Part shown: in pieces, positions 32,015-40,757 of the stretch
How the letters are laid out: the number at the start of each line of letters is the position of its first letter
Position numbering within the stretch: position 1 is the stretch's first letter
Source of the DNA: Bacillota bacterium LX-D
GTDB lineage: Bacteria > Bacillota > DUOV01 > Zhaonellaceae
Length of the DNA: 64,000 bases
Reading direction: 5' to 3'
NCBI GenBank assembly: GCA_031628995.1
Contig: JAVLUO010000006.1
Coordinates: forward strand, 62,001-126,000
Program-made: the position numbers and the translations under genes
Notes under the pieces: generated by a model
Told to the model about the DNA's origin: nothing
Databases searched by the model: none
What the model saw: only the letters and a program-made list of their open reading frames with translations

Positions 32015-33160
32015 TTACTCACATTCAAAAGCCTGGCTAAGGTCGTCAATCAAGTCCAGAACATTTTCGATGCCGACGGAGATTCGCAGGAGACGCTTAT
32101 CAACCCCTAACTGTTCCCTGATGTTTTCAGGGATGTCGGCATGGGTCTGGACAAACGGATAAGTAATTAAACTCTCAACACCTCCGAGACTTTCGGCAAA
32201 GGAAATAATCTTAACGTTTTTCAGGATGGTTGGAACATAAGATTTGTCTTTTACGGTAAAAGAAACGATCGCCCCAAATCCGGAAGCCTGACTACGATGG
32301 GTGGTATGTCCGGGATGATTTGGCAATCCGGGGTAATATACCTTTTCAACCAGCGGATGTTTCTCCAGCCAATGGGCTATTTGCAGAGCATTCTGCTGCT
32401 GGCGATCCAAACGAAGGCCCAGTGTTTTAAGTCCCCTGACCAGCAGCCAGGAATCCTGGGGCCCCAGGATGGTGCCCAGGGCGTTTTGTAGAAAGCCTAC
32501 CCGCTCTGCTAATTTTTCCTCTTTTACGGCGACAAGCCCGGCCACGACATCATTGTGTCCTCCAATATATTTGGTTGCGCTGTGGAGCACTATATCGGCA
32601 CCGAGTTCCAATGGCCTTTGGTAATAGGGTGTCAGAAAGGTGTTATCAAAGATGGTAATAATATTGTGAAGTTTCGCCAGGTTGCAAATGCTTCGAATGT
32701 CGGCCACTTTCATTAAGGGATTGGTCGGTGTTTCACAAAAAATAGCCTTGGTGTCAGGAGTGATGGAATTTTTAATAAGTTCTGTCTGGCTGGTGTCCAC
32801 ATAGGAGACGGAGATGCCGAATTCTCTGAAAATTTTATTCAAGAGACGATAAGTCCCTCCGTATGGATCTTCCGTCATGATGAGATGGTCGCCGTGTTTA
32901 AAAAGGGATAAAACCGTTGTGATGGCTGCCATTCCGGAAGAAAAGGCAAACCCCCTGCATCCTTTTTCCAGCTGGGCAATACAGTCTTCTAAGACCGCCC
33001 GGGTGGGATTTCCCGATCTGGAATAATCGAATCCGGTGCTTTTGCCAAGTTCAGGGTGGGCAAAAGCAGCCGAATAGTAAACCGGAAAACTGATGGCCCC
33101 CGTGGAATCAAGCCTATTGCCGATTTGAGCGAGTTGGGTCATGATGTTTCTGTTTTTCAT
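32015..33160 (-). CDS. Trans-sulfuration PLP enzyme (cystathionine gamma-synthase/beta-lyase family)
   Basis: 381 residues of the Cys/Met metabolism PLP family. The PLP-lysine is in LHSATKYIGGHNDVVAG, and the substrate motif SRSGNPTRAVLE and C-terminal GGVESLITYP are present. It may form cystathionine from an activated homoserine, cleave cystathionine, or release sulfide. Start ATG follows AGGAGGAATATC. The SAM riboswitch on the same strand 500 bases upstream would fit control by methionine, but an IS110 relic lies between. Substrate specificity cannot be read reliably. Confidence 0.88.
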   Translation of the reverse strand: MKNRNIMTQLAQIGNRLDSTGAISFPVYYSAAFAHPELGKSTGFDYSRSGNPTRAVLEDCIAQLEKGCRGFAFSSGMAAITTVLSLFKHGDHLIMTEDPYGGTYRLLNKIFREFGISVSYVDTSQTELIKNSITPDTKAIFCETPTNPLMKVADIRSICNLAKLHNIITIFDNTFLTPYYQRPLELGADIVLHSATKYIGGHNDVVAGLVAVKEEKLAERVGFLQNALGTILGPQDSWLLVRGLKTLGLRLDRQQQNALQIAHWLEKHPLVEKVYYPGLPNHPGHTTHRSQASGFGAIVSFTVKDKSYVPTILKNVKIISFAESLGGVESLITYPFVQTHADIPENIREQLGVDKRLLRISVGIENVLDLIDDLSQAFECE

Positions 33161-33376
33161 CTTGATATTCCTCCTATCTCAATTTGTGAAATATATCAAC
33201 GGATTGCTCCGTCAATCGCAGTATTTCTTAGAATTGTAGTATTTTACATGATTTTGGCCATTACTATCCAAAAACTCACCCTATCATAACTCGCTGGGTC
33301 TATGCCCTTACATTCCTTCGTGCTGTTTCATGTTTCTTGCTTTACTTCTTTTGGTGCATCGATATCTTTTGCAATT

Positions 33377-33570
33377 TTACCCCGGTATTTCTACGATATT
33401 GCAGCATGGGCACTTGCACAGCACCCTGAGTTCAGCAAATATATCCTGCGGCATATATACCTCGTAGTACCTGCCGTCACGTACAAGCTTCGCTATAGTG
33501 AGAGCATCTTTCTTGTCGCTCTTGGTCTGGCTGTTATCATCTAGTTCTTTGGCCCTTCTCGAAAAGCTGG
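33377..33570 (-). mobile_element. IS110-family transposase fragment
   Basis: Minus-strand frame reads RRAKELDDNSQTKSDKKDAL then TIAKLVRDGRYYEVYMPQDI, the part of the DEDD domain typical of IS110 transposases (DDNSQTK.DKKDA..IA.LV..GRY). Both ends of the gene are missing. The remaining bases between 33161 and 33376 show no gene. Confidence 0.75.
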
Positions 33571-33643
33571 CTTCCGTAAAGCCTTGGCGAAAGCCTGACT
33601 GCCCTGGCTTTATTCGGAAAGCAGCTATGCTTTCCGCAATATG

Positions 33644-33676
33644 AATAAAGCCTCTTCCCAGAAAAAGAAGAGGCGA
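33644..33676 (-). terminator. Terminator of the SAM riboswitch
   Basis: Minus strand GCCTCTTC-TTTTTCTG-GGAAGAGGC followed by TTTATT, directly after the aptamer. Confidence 0.85.
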
Positions 33677-33678
33677 AT

Positions 33679-33783
33679 TCTCTCATCTCCAGGATAAAAA
33701 TATCCTTCAGGAATTAGCACCGTACCTTTTTGGTCGGTTGCCGGGTATCATAGGGCCAGTCCCTCCACCGCTCTTGATAAGAT
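33679..33783 (-). ncRNA. SAM-I (S-box) riboswitch
   Basis: The minus strand reads TTATCAAGAGCGGTGGAGGG, then ACTGGCCCTATGATACCCGG, CAACC, and later AAAGGTACGGTGCTAATTCC, ending in GAGATGAGAG. These are the core S-box elements. It would terminate transcription when SAM is abundant. The next intact gene on the strand is the trans-sulfuration enzyme at 33160; IS110 debris separates them. Confidence 0.93.
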
Positions 33784-33962
33784 AGTAAACCTATAAAATT
33801 AGTAATCTTTTATAAGAGTATATTGAATTATCTGGTCTTCGTCAAGCTTTATTTTTATATGTATATGATTTGCATCCAGATGCGCAAGAAATGGTTAAAA
33901 ATACAAAGGAGGAATAAATAATTCCCTAACATGTTGACAAATATAGACAAATATACTACAAT

Positions 33963-34606
33963 ATGTATATGAACAAATATAAGCCAAACGAATTTGCAGA
34001 TATGTTACATGTATCAGTGAAAACATTACAAAGGTGGGATAAAGAAGGCATATTAAAAGCTTATCGTACTCCTAAAGGAAGGAGATATTATACACATCAA
34101 CAATATGTTGAGTATATGGGGCAATCTTTAAAAGAAGAAAATAAAGGTAAGGTAATAATATATGCCAGAGTATCCACCACAAATCAAAAAGATGATTTAA
34201 AAAATCAAGTAGAATTCCTGCAAACATATGCTAATGCTAAAGGTTGGATAGTAGATGAAATCTTTGAAGATATTGGTTCCGGATTAAATTACAATCGTAA
34301 GAAGTGGAATAAACTTCTTGAAGATTGTATGTTAGGACTAATATCTAAAATAATTGTTTCTCACAAAGATAGATTTGTGAGATTTGGTTTTGAGTGGTTT
34401 GAAAGATTTTTAAAATCTAATGGGGTTGAGTTAGTAGTTGTCAATAATGAAAAAATGTCCCCCGCAAGAAGAAATGATACAAGATTTAATTTCAATAATA
34501 CATGTATTTTCATGTCGTATCTATGGACTTAGAAAATATAAAAAGAAAATTAAAGAGGATGATGAATTGTTGTGCGAGCTTACAAAACAGAAATAAACCC
34601 ATCCTC
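33963..34606 (+). pseudogene. IS607-type serine recombinase TnpA, frameshifted
   Basis: N-terminal MerR-like helix-turn-helix (YKPNEFADMLHVSVKTLQRW) and a serine-resolvase catalytic domain (KVIIYARVSTTNQKDDLKNQ, with catalytic Ser in RVST). Frame is lost at a CCCCC tract near 34459; removing one C restores SPQEEMIQDLISIIHVFSCR and a normal end that overlaps tnpB. So the gene is one base from intact: recent inactivation, slippage-controlled expression or a sequence error. Confidence 0.85.
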
Positions 34607-35732
34607 AAAACAAAAACAATTGATACACAAAACTATAGGTGTTTGTAGATTTATTAATAATTTTTATATAGCACGTAACAAAGAAGTCTATAAAAAAGAA
34701 AAACATTTTGTTTTAGGAATGGAGTTTTCAAAATGGCTAAATAACGAGTTTATACCAAATAATCAAGAGTACAAATGGATTAAAGAAGTTAGCAGTAAGG
34801 CAGTTAAACAGTCTATCATGAATGGAGAAAAGGCTTTTAAAAGGTTTTTTAATGGGCAAAGTAAATTCCCTAGATTCAAAAAGAAAAGAAATCAAGATAT
34901 AAAAGCATATTTCCCTAAAAATAATAAAACTGATTGGACTGTAGAAAGACATAGAATCAAGATACCAACTTTTGGTTTTGTGAGATTAAAAGAAAAAGGT
35001 TATATCCCTATTAACGCAAAAGTAATAAGCGGAACAGTTTCATACAAAGCAGGAAGGTATTACGTTTCAGTTTTAGTTAAAGAAGAAAACCAAGTTAATA
35101 ATCATTTAGCATATACAAGTGGTATCGGTATAGATCTTGGATTAAAAGAATTCGCAGTAATTAGTAATGGCGTTATTAAATCAAACATCAATAAAACAAC
35201 TAAAGTAAAGAAACTTGAAAAGAAACTTAAACGTGAGCAGAGACGTTTAAGCAGAAAATATGAAAATAAAAAGAAAAGAGGTGAAAAGTCTGCTACTAGG
35301 TTTGCAAATATAGATAGACAGATATTAAAAATCCAGAAACTTCATCAAAGGCTTAATAATATTCAAATAGATTATATCAATAAAATAGTTAGTGAACTGG
35401 TGAAAACCAAGCCAGAATTCATAACTATTGAAGATTTGAATATTAAAGGCATGATGAAGAATAGACATTTATCAAAAGCAGTTGCTCAACAAAATTTCTA
35501 TAGTTTTAGAACTAAACTTCAAAACAAATGTAAACAGTTAAAGATTGAATTAAGGGTAGTGTCAAGATTTTATCCTTCAAGTAAATTATGTTCTTATTGT
35601 GGTAATGTTAAAAAAGACTTAAAGTTATCTAACAGAGTTTACAGTTGTAAAGAGTGTGGTTATGAAAACGATAGGGATTTAAATGCAGCAATCAATTTGA
35701 GAAATGCTAAAGAATATACTATAGCTTGTTAA
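34572..35732 (+). mobile_element. tnpB: TnpB RNA-guided nuclease of an IS607-type element
   Basis: 386 residues, full length. RuvC residues are in GIDLGLKEFAV (Asp), TIEDLNIKGM (Glu) and NDRDLNAAINL (Asp); a zinc ribbon CSYCG...CKECG lies between. N-terminal HTH region is present. TnpB proteins are guide-RNA-directed DNA nucleases that favour element retention. GTG start at 34572 overlaps the end of tnpA. All catalytic residues appear intact although tnpA is frameshifted. Confidence 0.93.
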
Positions 35733-35855
35733 TTGCTTTTGTATATATGTACCGATGGCCAGTTGGGAATTTACGGCTGTGGAGTGTTAATAAAACTGTA
35801 GTAGGATTCATCCGAGGCAGAACACGTTGAACCAGCAATTTTCTGGATATGGATA
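35733..35855 (+). ncRNA. Putative omega RNA and right end of the IS607 element
   Basis: The bases after tnpB contain CGATGGCCAGTTGGGAATTT and ACGGCTGTGGAGTG, resembling the scaffold downstream of many tnpB genes, and end near CAATTTTCTGG. The guide would be taken from the flanking DNA after that. Exact boundary is uncertain. Confidence 0.5.
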
Positions 35856-36016
35856 AAATGTCTATGTTTATCTATATTTCTAGTGGCAGGCATCCAGGTC
35901 CATTCAAAAACAAAAATGGATTGGAATTGCCTTTTTCTTTGATGAAAAAACTTTCTGCAGGAAGTCGGGACATCATCATTGGGTCGTTATTCGGAAAAAA
36001 TACGATTTTTATCCTA
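35856..36016. other. Gap without a recognised gene
   Basis: An open frame of 67 codons is present but matches no family I know and lacks a ribosome site. Probably non-coding flank of the IS607 element. Confidence 0.4.
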
Positions 36017-36078
36017 TTGACAACAAAAGATATCTTTGGTATTATCGTTTAAACACTACAAAAACCATAGACATTATA
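36017..36078 (+). promoter_or_regulatory. Promoter with sulfur-type box (metY-nif-like operon)
   Basis: TTGACA (36017), 17-base spacer, TATTAT (36040), then ACAAAAACCATAGACATTAT (36058-36077). It should drive metY, the second importer and the nitrogenase-like genes. Confidence 0.75.
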
Positions 36079-36164
36079 TACATTGATTTATTTTCCCCAT
36101 TGAAGGACCGAACGTAAAATATTTACTTAAGTTGTAAAAAAAATGAGATTGAACAGAAATCAGT

Positions 36165-36207
36165 TGACCGAAAAACCGGAGGCTGAGCCCAGAAAGGGCT
36201 CAGCCTT
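36165..36207 (+). terminator. Leader attenuator before metY
   Basis: TGACCGAAAAACCGGAGG (36165-36182) repeats the leader motif at 28259 and runs into the hairpin GGCTGAGCCC-AGAAA-GGGCTCAGCC followed by TTTAATAA. The following leader to 36444 holds another stem TTATAAGCAA/TTGCTTATAA (36320-36351) and no supported ORF. Confidence 0.6.
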
Positions 36208-36444
36208 TAATAATATAAAAATAAAGAGGGAGAGGTGATAACAGATGATCAGGAGCAAAGGCACCTAAAGATAATGTTCAATGAACAGGGTGTGGGTTAT
36301 CTGGAGATCTTCAAAATAGTTATAAGCAATCTAAGGGCTGGTTGCTTATAACTTGCCCCATGTTAAAGCTATGAAGTATCAATACAAATAATAGCTGAAG
36401 TATGAATTGACGCGAAATACATGTAAAAAGAAAGAAGGTTTGTT

Positions 36445-37752
36445 ATGGCTGAAAACAATTACGGGTTTGATACCTTAAAAATCAGAGCGGGTTATGATTC
36501 CAAAGAACATAATTATGCAGTGGCAGTTCCCATTTACCAAACGGTTTCGTATGATCTCGGCAATACGGAAAGAGCGGAAAGGTTGTTGGGTCTTGATGAG
36601 CTGGGCTACGTTTATACCAGGATCGGCAATCCGACCGTGAGTGTTTTGGAACAGCGGGTAGCAGCTTTGGACAGGGGAAAAGGGGCGGTTGCGCTGGCTT
36701 CAGGGATGGCGGCAGTATCGTATACGCTGCTCAATCTGGCGGAGGGAGGCGGAAGAATTCTCACAACCCCCAGGCTGTACGGGGGAACTTTTGATGAACT
36801 AAAGAATTTATTCCCCAAATACGGGGTCAATATTGATTTTGTAGAAGATTCCGAGGATCCAGAGGCTTACCGGAAAGCCATCCGTCCGGATACCAAAGCG
36901 ATTTTAATAGAATCCATCAGCAACCCGAATGCAACCCTGCTGGATATCGAAGCAATTGCTCAAATAGCGCATGAACATGATATTCCCCTGGTTGTTGATA
37001 ATACCTTCGCAACCCCATATCTTCTCAATCCGTTTCAGTACGGCGCCGATATCATCATTTATTCTGCTACCAAAGCGCTGGGCGGACATGGGACCACCTT
37101 GGCAGGATTAATCGTAGAAAGCGGAAAATTCAACTGGGACAACGGCAAATTCCCTCAATTCCAGGAACCAGGGTATACGCTCAGGGAACGGAAAAGCGGA
37201 CGGGAACGGACTATTTTAGAGGTATTCCCGGATAATCCGTTTACAAACAGGATCCGTCTGCTCTACCTTGCTTATTTCGGAGCGGCTTTAAGTCCGTTCG
37301 ATGCTTTCCTGATTCTGCAAGGACTGGAAACCCTTTCGGAAAGAGTGGCAAAACAAGTGGCTAATACCGAAAAGATTATTAAATATTTGGAAAATCATGA
37401 CAGGGTGAGCTGGGTGAGCCATCCTTCCGCCCAAAACAGCAAATATAAAGAACTGGCAGCCAGATATTTTCCCAAGGGGGCCGGTTCGGTCTTTACTTTC
37501 GGGTTTAAAGGGAGCCAGGAAGAGAGCGAAAAGTTCATCAATTCAGTGAAACTTTGGAATTACCATGCCAACGTCGGGGATGCCCGGTCCTTGATTATTA
37601 ATTCTCCCAAAACCACGCATGGAGAATTAAATCCGCAGGAACAGGTTTTAGCAGGGATTCTTCCGGAAACAATCCGTCTTTCCGTCGGGTTGGAGGATGC
37701 GGCTGATCTGATTGCGGATCTGGATCAGGCTTTCAGCAAAGTATTTGAATAG
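36445..37752 (+). CDS. metY: O-acetylhomoserine sulfhydrylase MetY
   Basis: 435 residues, the usual length for MetY rather than MetB. The PLP lysine is in IIYSATKALGGHGTT, and the MetY-specific insertion region (QEPGYTLRERKSG...NPFTNRIRL) is present. It forms homocysteine from O-acetylhomoserine plus sulfide, or methionine directly from methanethiol. That second activity makes sense next to a nitrogenase-like enzyme that might release methanethiol from thioethers. ATG follows AAAGAAAGAAGG. Confidence 0.92.
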   Translation: MAENNYGFDTLKIRAGYDSKEHNYAVAVPIYQTVSYDLGNTERAERLLGLDELGYVYTRIGNPTVSVLEQRVAALDRGKGAVALASGMAAVSYTLLNLAEGGGRILTTPRLYGGTFDELKNLFPKYGVNIDFVEDSEDPEAYRKAIRPDTKAILIESISNPNATLLDIEAIAQIAHEHDIPLVVDNTFATPYLLNPFQYGADIIIYSATKALGGHGTTLAGLIVESGKFNWDNGKFPQFQEPGYTLRERKSGRERTILEVFPDNPFTNRIRLLYLAYFGAALSPFDAFLILQGLETLSERVAKQVANTEKIIKYLENHDRVSWVSHPSAQNSKYKELAARYFPKGAGSVFTFGFKGSQEESEKFINSVKLWNYHANVGDARSLIINSPKTTHGELNPQEQVLAGILPETIRLSVGLEDAADLIADLDQAFSKVFE

Positions 37753-37786
37753 GAAAAAAGAGTAAATAGGGTAGGAGAGGAAAGAA

Positions 37787-38818
37787 ATGAAAAGATTTCA
37801 TCAAGCCTTAGCTGTTTCCTTAGTGCTTGTCCTTATTTTCGCGCTAGCAGGCTGCTCGAGAGGTGCCAAACCGGCTGACAATAGCAATGCCCAGAGTACG
37901 GATACTGCCAAACAATATAAATACGGCAAACTGAAAATTCAGGCCCTGGGTGGCGCGGTCTGCGGAGCACCTGCTTATGTGGCCTATGAAAAGGGCTTTT
38001 TTGCGGAAGAAGGTTTCGATGTGGAACTGGTCAGCGGGACAATGGAAACAAATAAAACCGGACTGGCGACCGGCGAATTCACAGTGACGAATGGAGATTT
38101 TGTCTGGTTTACGTCAATTCAGCAAGGACTGGACTTAAGGGTTATCGGCGGACTGCATAAAGGCTGCATCCGCTTGGTTGTTCCTCCGGGATCCAGTATT
38201 AAGACGGCAGCCGATCTGAAAGGCAAAACCATCGGCGTGGATGAGATCGGCGGCGTTCCCATGGCGGTGGCGAGCGTGGTAGCCGCCAATGCGGGACTCG
38301 ATCCGCAGAAAGATGTGAAGTGGCTGGCTTATCCCCTGGATCAATTGGAAGAATCGATTAAAAAGGGTGAAGTGGATGCCTTCGCGGCTTGGGATCCCTT
38401 TGGCAAGCTTGCTGAAGTGAACAGTAATTATACGGTGCTCTCCAGTATTTCCGAAGATCCGATCTTTAAGGGCAGGAGTTGCTGCTTCCTATATGCTTCA
38501 GGCAAAGAAGTGGATGCCAATCCGGAAAAAGTGAGGGCGATAGCCAGGGCCTATCAGAAGGCAACGGAGTGGATAGCCGCTCATCCGGAAGAAACGGCCA
38601 AACTGGAAATTGAAAAGAAATATGTAGCTGCCGATAATGCAGAGCTCGTTACCCAATTGATTAAAGACTATGATTTTAAGTACACAACGGCGCAAGCTAA
38701 AGATGATGTCAATTACTTTGTGAAGCAATTCAGCAAGACCGGGTTCCTGAAAAAAGATACCGATCCTGTTGCTTTTACCCAAAAAGTGTATTATGACGTT
38801 TTTGGTTCTTCCAAGTAA
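37787..38818 (+). CDS. ABC transporter substrate-binding lipoprotein (SsuA/TauA-like), second system
   Basis: 343 residues. Lipoprotein signal with lipobox LAGC (FALAGCSRGAK), followed by a type II binding-protein fold (IQALGGAVCGAPAYVAYEKG, FFAEEGFDVELVSGTM, DFVWFTSIQQGLDLRVIGG). Clearly divergent from the binding proteins at 28.4 and 53.8 kb, so a different ligand is likely. ATG follows GGAGAGGAAAG. It sits between MetY and the permease, in the same operon as the nitrogenase-like genes. Confidence 0.87.
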   Translation: MKRFHQALAVSLVLVLIFALAGCSRGAKPADNSNAQSTDTAKQYKYGKLKIQALGGAVCGAPAYVAYEKGFFAEEGFDVELVSGTMETNKTGLATGEFTVTNGDFVWFTSIQQGLDLRVIGGLHKGCIRLVVPPGSSIKTAADLKGKTIGVDEIGGVPMAVASVVAANAGLDPQKDVKWLAYPLDQLEESIKKGEVDAFAAWDPFGKLAEVNSNYTVLSSISEDPIFKGRSCCFLYASGKEVDANPEKVRAIARAYQKATEWIAAHPEETAKLEIEKKYVAADNAELVTQLIKDYDFKYTTAQAKDDVNYFVKQFSKTGFLKKDTDPVAFTQKVYYDVFGSSK

Positions 38819-38846
38819 AACAATTCAGGGCCGGTTTTAACAAATT

Positions 38847-38908
38847 CCTGCCGAAGGCAGCAGCTGGTCGGGGGTTAAGCCTTGATTTGCTGCTGATTCC
38901 CGGCAGGG
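38847..38908 (+). other. Long inverted repeat between binding protein and permease
   Basis: CCTGCCG...CGGCAGG outer stem with inner GCAGCAG/GCTGCTG pairs. It may reduce read-through or stabilise the upstream mRNA, as in many binding-protein operons. Confidence 0.5.
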
Positions 38909-38951
38909 GCTCACTTTGTCAGGTATTCAGGTAGCGGAAAGGAAGTGTACA

Positions 38952-39938
38952 GTGAGCAAGCTTCAAGATCAAAAATCAATTCGTTTTCCTCAAGGGACAG
39001 TTAGAGAGTATTCCTGGAACATTTTACAGATTGTCTTATTTGCCGGTGCACTGCTGGTCAACTTGGTTATACCGTCAAAGCATATGGTCGATTTGTTTCC
39101 TTACCGTGTCGTCCTGGGGATATTCCTTCTTATTTTCCTTGTTCAAATCATTGTTTCTTTTTCTAATAATAACGTGAAAAGAAAAATTCAATACAGCGCC
39201 CAGTTTTATTGCGCTCTCGGTGTTGCTTTTATCCTTTGGGACCTGCTGACTGAAAAATTCAATTTGCTCCCCTTGCCTTTTTTCCCAAGCCTGGCGCAAA
39301 TTATTCAGGTGATGGTGGAAGATGCTGCGACGCTGCTGCTGAGTACGGGGTACTCTATCAGGCTCCTGGTGATCGGTTTTGTTATTGGCTTATTGCTCGG
39401 CCTCATCACGGGAGTATTGATGGGATGGTACAAAAAATGGCATTACTGGCTTTTCCCGGGAATTAAGATTATTGGGGTGATTCCGGCAACTGCCTGGATA
39501 CCCATTGTAATGATTATTTTTCCCTCAAGCTTCTATGCCAGCATTGCGCTGATTGTAATCAGCGTCTGGTTTCCTGTAGCGTTTATGACCAGCACCGGGA
39601 TCGCCAATATTCCCAACAGTTACTTCGAAGCGGCCAAAACGCTGGGAGCCGGTGAAAAATTCCTTATTTTTAAAGTAGGGATCCCGGGGGCCATGCCTTC
39701 CATCATCACCGGGGTTTATATGGCCACGGCCTTGGCGTTTACCACGCTGGTCGTTTCCGAAATGATTGGGGCTAAGGCCGGTCTGGGCTGGTATATCAAC
39801 TGGGCCAAAGGCTGGTCCAATTATGCCAAAGTATACGCTTCCATCATCATTATGGCTGTTGTTTTCTCTTTGTTGATGGCTCTGTTCTTTAAAATAAGGG
39901 ACCGGCTTTTAATCTGGCAGAAGGGGTTGTTGAAATGA
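38952..39938 (+). CDS. ABC transporter permease (SsuC/TauC-like), second system
   Basis: 328 residues with an N-terminal two-helix extension and a BPD transport domain; the coupling loop is AAKTLGAGEKFLIFKVGIPG, and the end contains VSEMIGAKAGLGWYI. GTG 38952 follows GGAAAGGAAG; a longer in-frame TTG upstream is less likely. Its stop overlaps the ATPase start (ATGA), indicating translational coupling. Confidence 0.88.
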   Translation: MSKLQDQKSIRFPQGTVREYSWNILQIVLFAGALLVNLVIPSKHMVDLFPYRVVLGIFLLIFLVQIIVSFSNNNVKRKIQYSAQFYCALGVAFILWDLLTEKFNLLPLPFFPSLAQIIQVMVEDAATLLLSTGYSIRLLVIGFVIGLLLGLITGVLMGWYKKWHYWLFPGIKIIGVIPATAWIPIVMIIFPSSFYASIALIVISVWFPVAFMTSTGIANIPNSYFEAAKTLGAGEKFLIFKVGIPGAMPSIITGVYMATALAFTTLVVSEMIGAKAGLGWYINWAKGWSNYAKVYASIIIMAVVFSLLMALFFKIRDRLLIWQKGLLK

Positions 39939-40726
39939 ACGATGCAACCAGGGGCTACATTATGATCAAGAATGTGGACAGAGTTTACGTGGATGCCCAC
40001 GGGAATGAAATTGAGGCTTTGAAAGATGTCAATTTGGATATCCGCCCCGGACAATTTATCTCCTTTATCGGTCCTTCCGGGTGTGGCAAAACAACCTTGC
40101 TGCGGCTGATTGCCGGGCTGGATGAGCCCCAAAACGGCCAAATTTATTTGGACGGCGAGTTGGTGAAAGGGACCCATTATGAACGGGGTCTGGTCTTTCA
40201 GCAAGCCAACCTGTTTCCGTGGATGACGATTGAAGAAAATATTGCCTGCGGACCGAAAGCCCGGGGAATTTATAGGTATTCAACAGAGGAGATCAGGGAA
40301 TTTATCGAGCTTGTAGGTTTAAAAGGATTTGAAGAATCTTATCCCCATCAGGTTTCAGGCGGAATGGCGCAAAGAGCTTCCCTGGCCAGGGCTTTGATTA
40401 ATCACCCGAGAGTATTGCTGCTTGATGAACCGTTGGGTGCTTTGGATGCTTTTACCAGGATGAATCTTCAGGATGAATTATTAAGATTGTGGCTCGAAAG
40501 AAACACCACGATGATTCTGGTGACCCATGATGTTGATGAAGCGGTGTACTTGAGTGATCAGATCGTGGTTATGACGCCCAGGCCCGGAAAAATTGTTCAA
40601 ATTGTGAATGTGGAGATTGGCAGACCAAGAGATCGCAGCGATGCCGACTTTATTCAGATCCGGTCCAAGATTCTTAAAATTCTCCAATTTGCAGGCGAGA
40701 AAAAGTCACCGGAATACTATTTATAA
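39935..40726 (+). CDS. ABC transporter ATP-binding protein, second system
   Basis: 263 residues with Walker A GPSGCGKTT, signature VSGGMAQR, Walker B VLLLDEPLGALD and H-loop VTHDVDEA. All catalytic elements are intact. It overlaps the permease by four bases and precedes the NifD-like gene by about 30 bases, tying substrate import to the nitrogenase-like enzyme. Confidence 0.9.
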   Translation: MNDATRGYIMIKNVDRVYVDAHGNEIEALKDVNLDIRPGQFISFIGPSGCGKTTLLRLIAGLDEPQNGQIYLDGELVKGTHYERGLVFQQANLFPWMTIEENIACGPKARGIYRYSTEEIREFIELVGLKGFEESYPHQVSGGMAQRASLARALINHPRVLLLDEPLGALDAFTRMNLQDELLRLWLERNTTMILVTHDVDEAVYLSDQIVVMTPRPGKIVQIVNVEIGRPRDRSDADFIQIRSKILKILQFAGEKKSPEYYL

Positions 40727-40757
40727 AGATTTTTGTGTAGAGTAGAGGAGGGATTTG

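Noticed and set aside
35849-36052. 67-codon frame after the IS607 element as a gene
   Set aside because: No ribosome site, no recognised family, and it overlaps a strong promoter at 36017.
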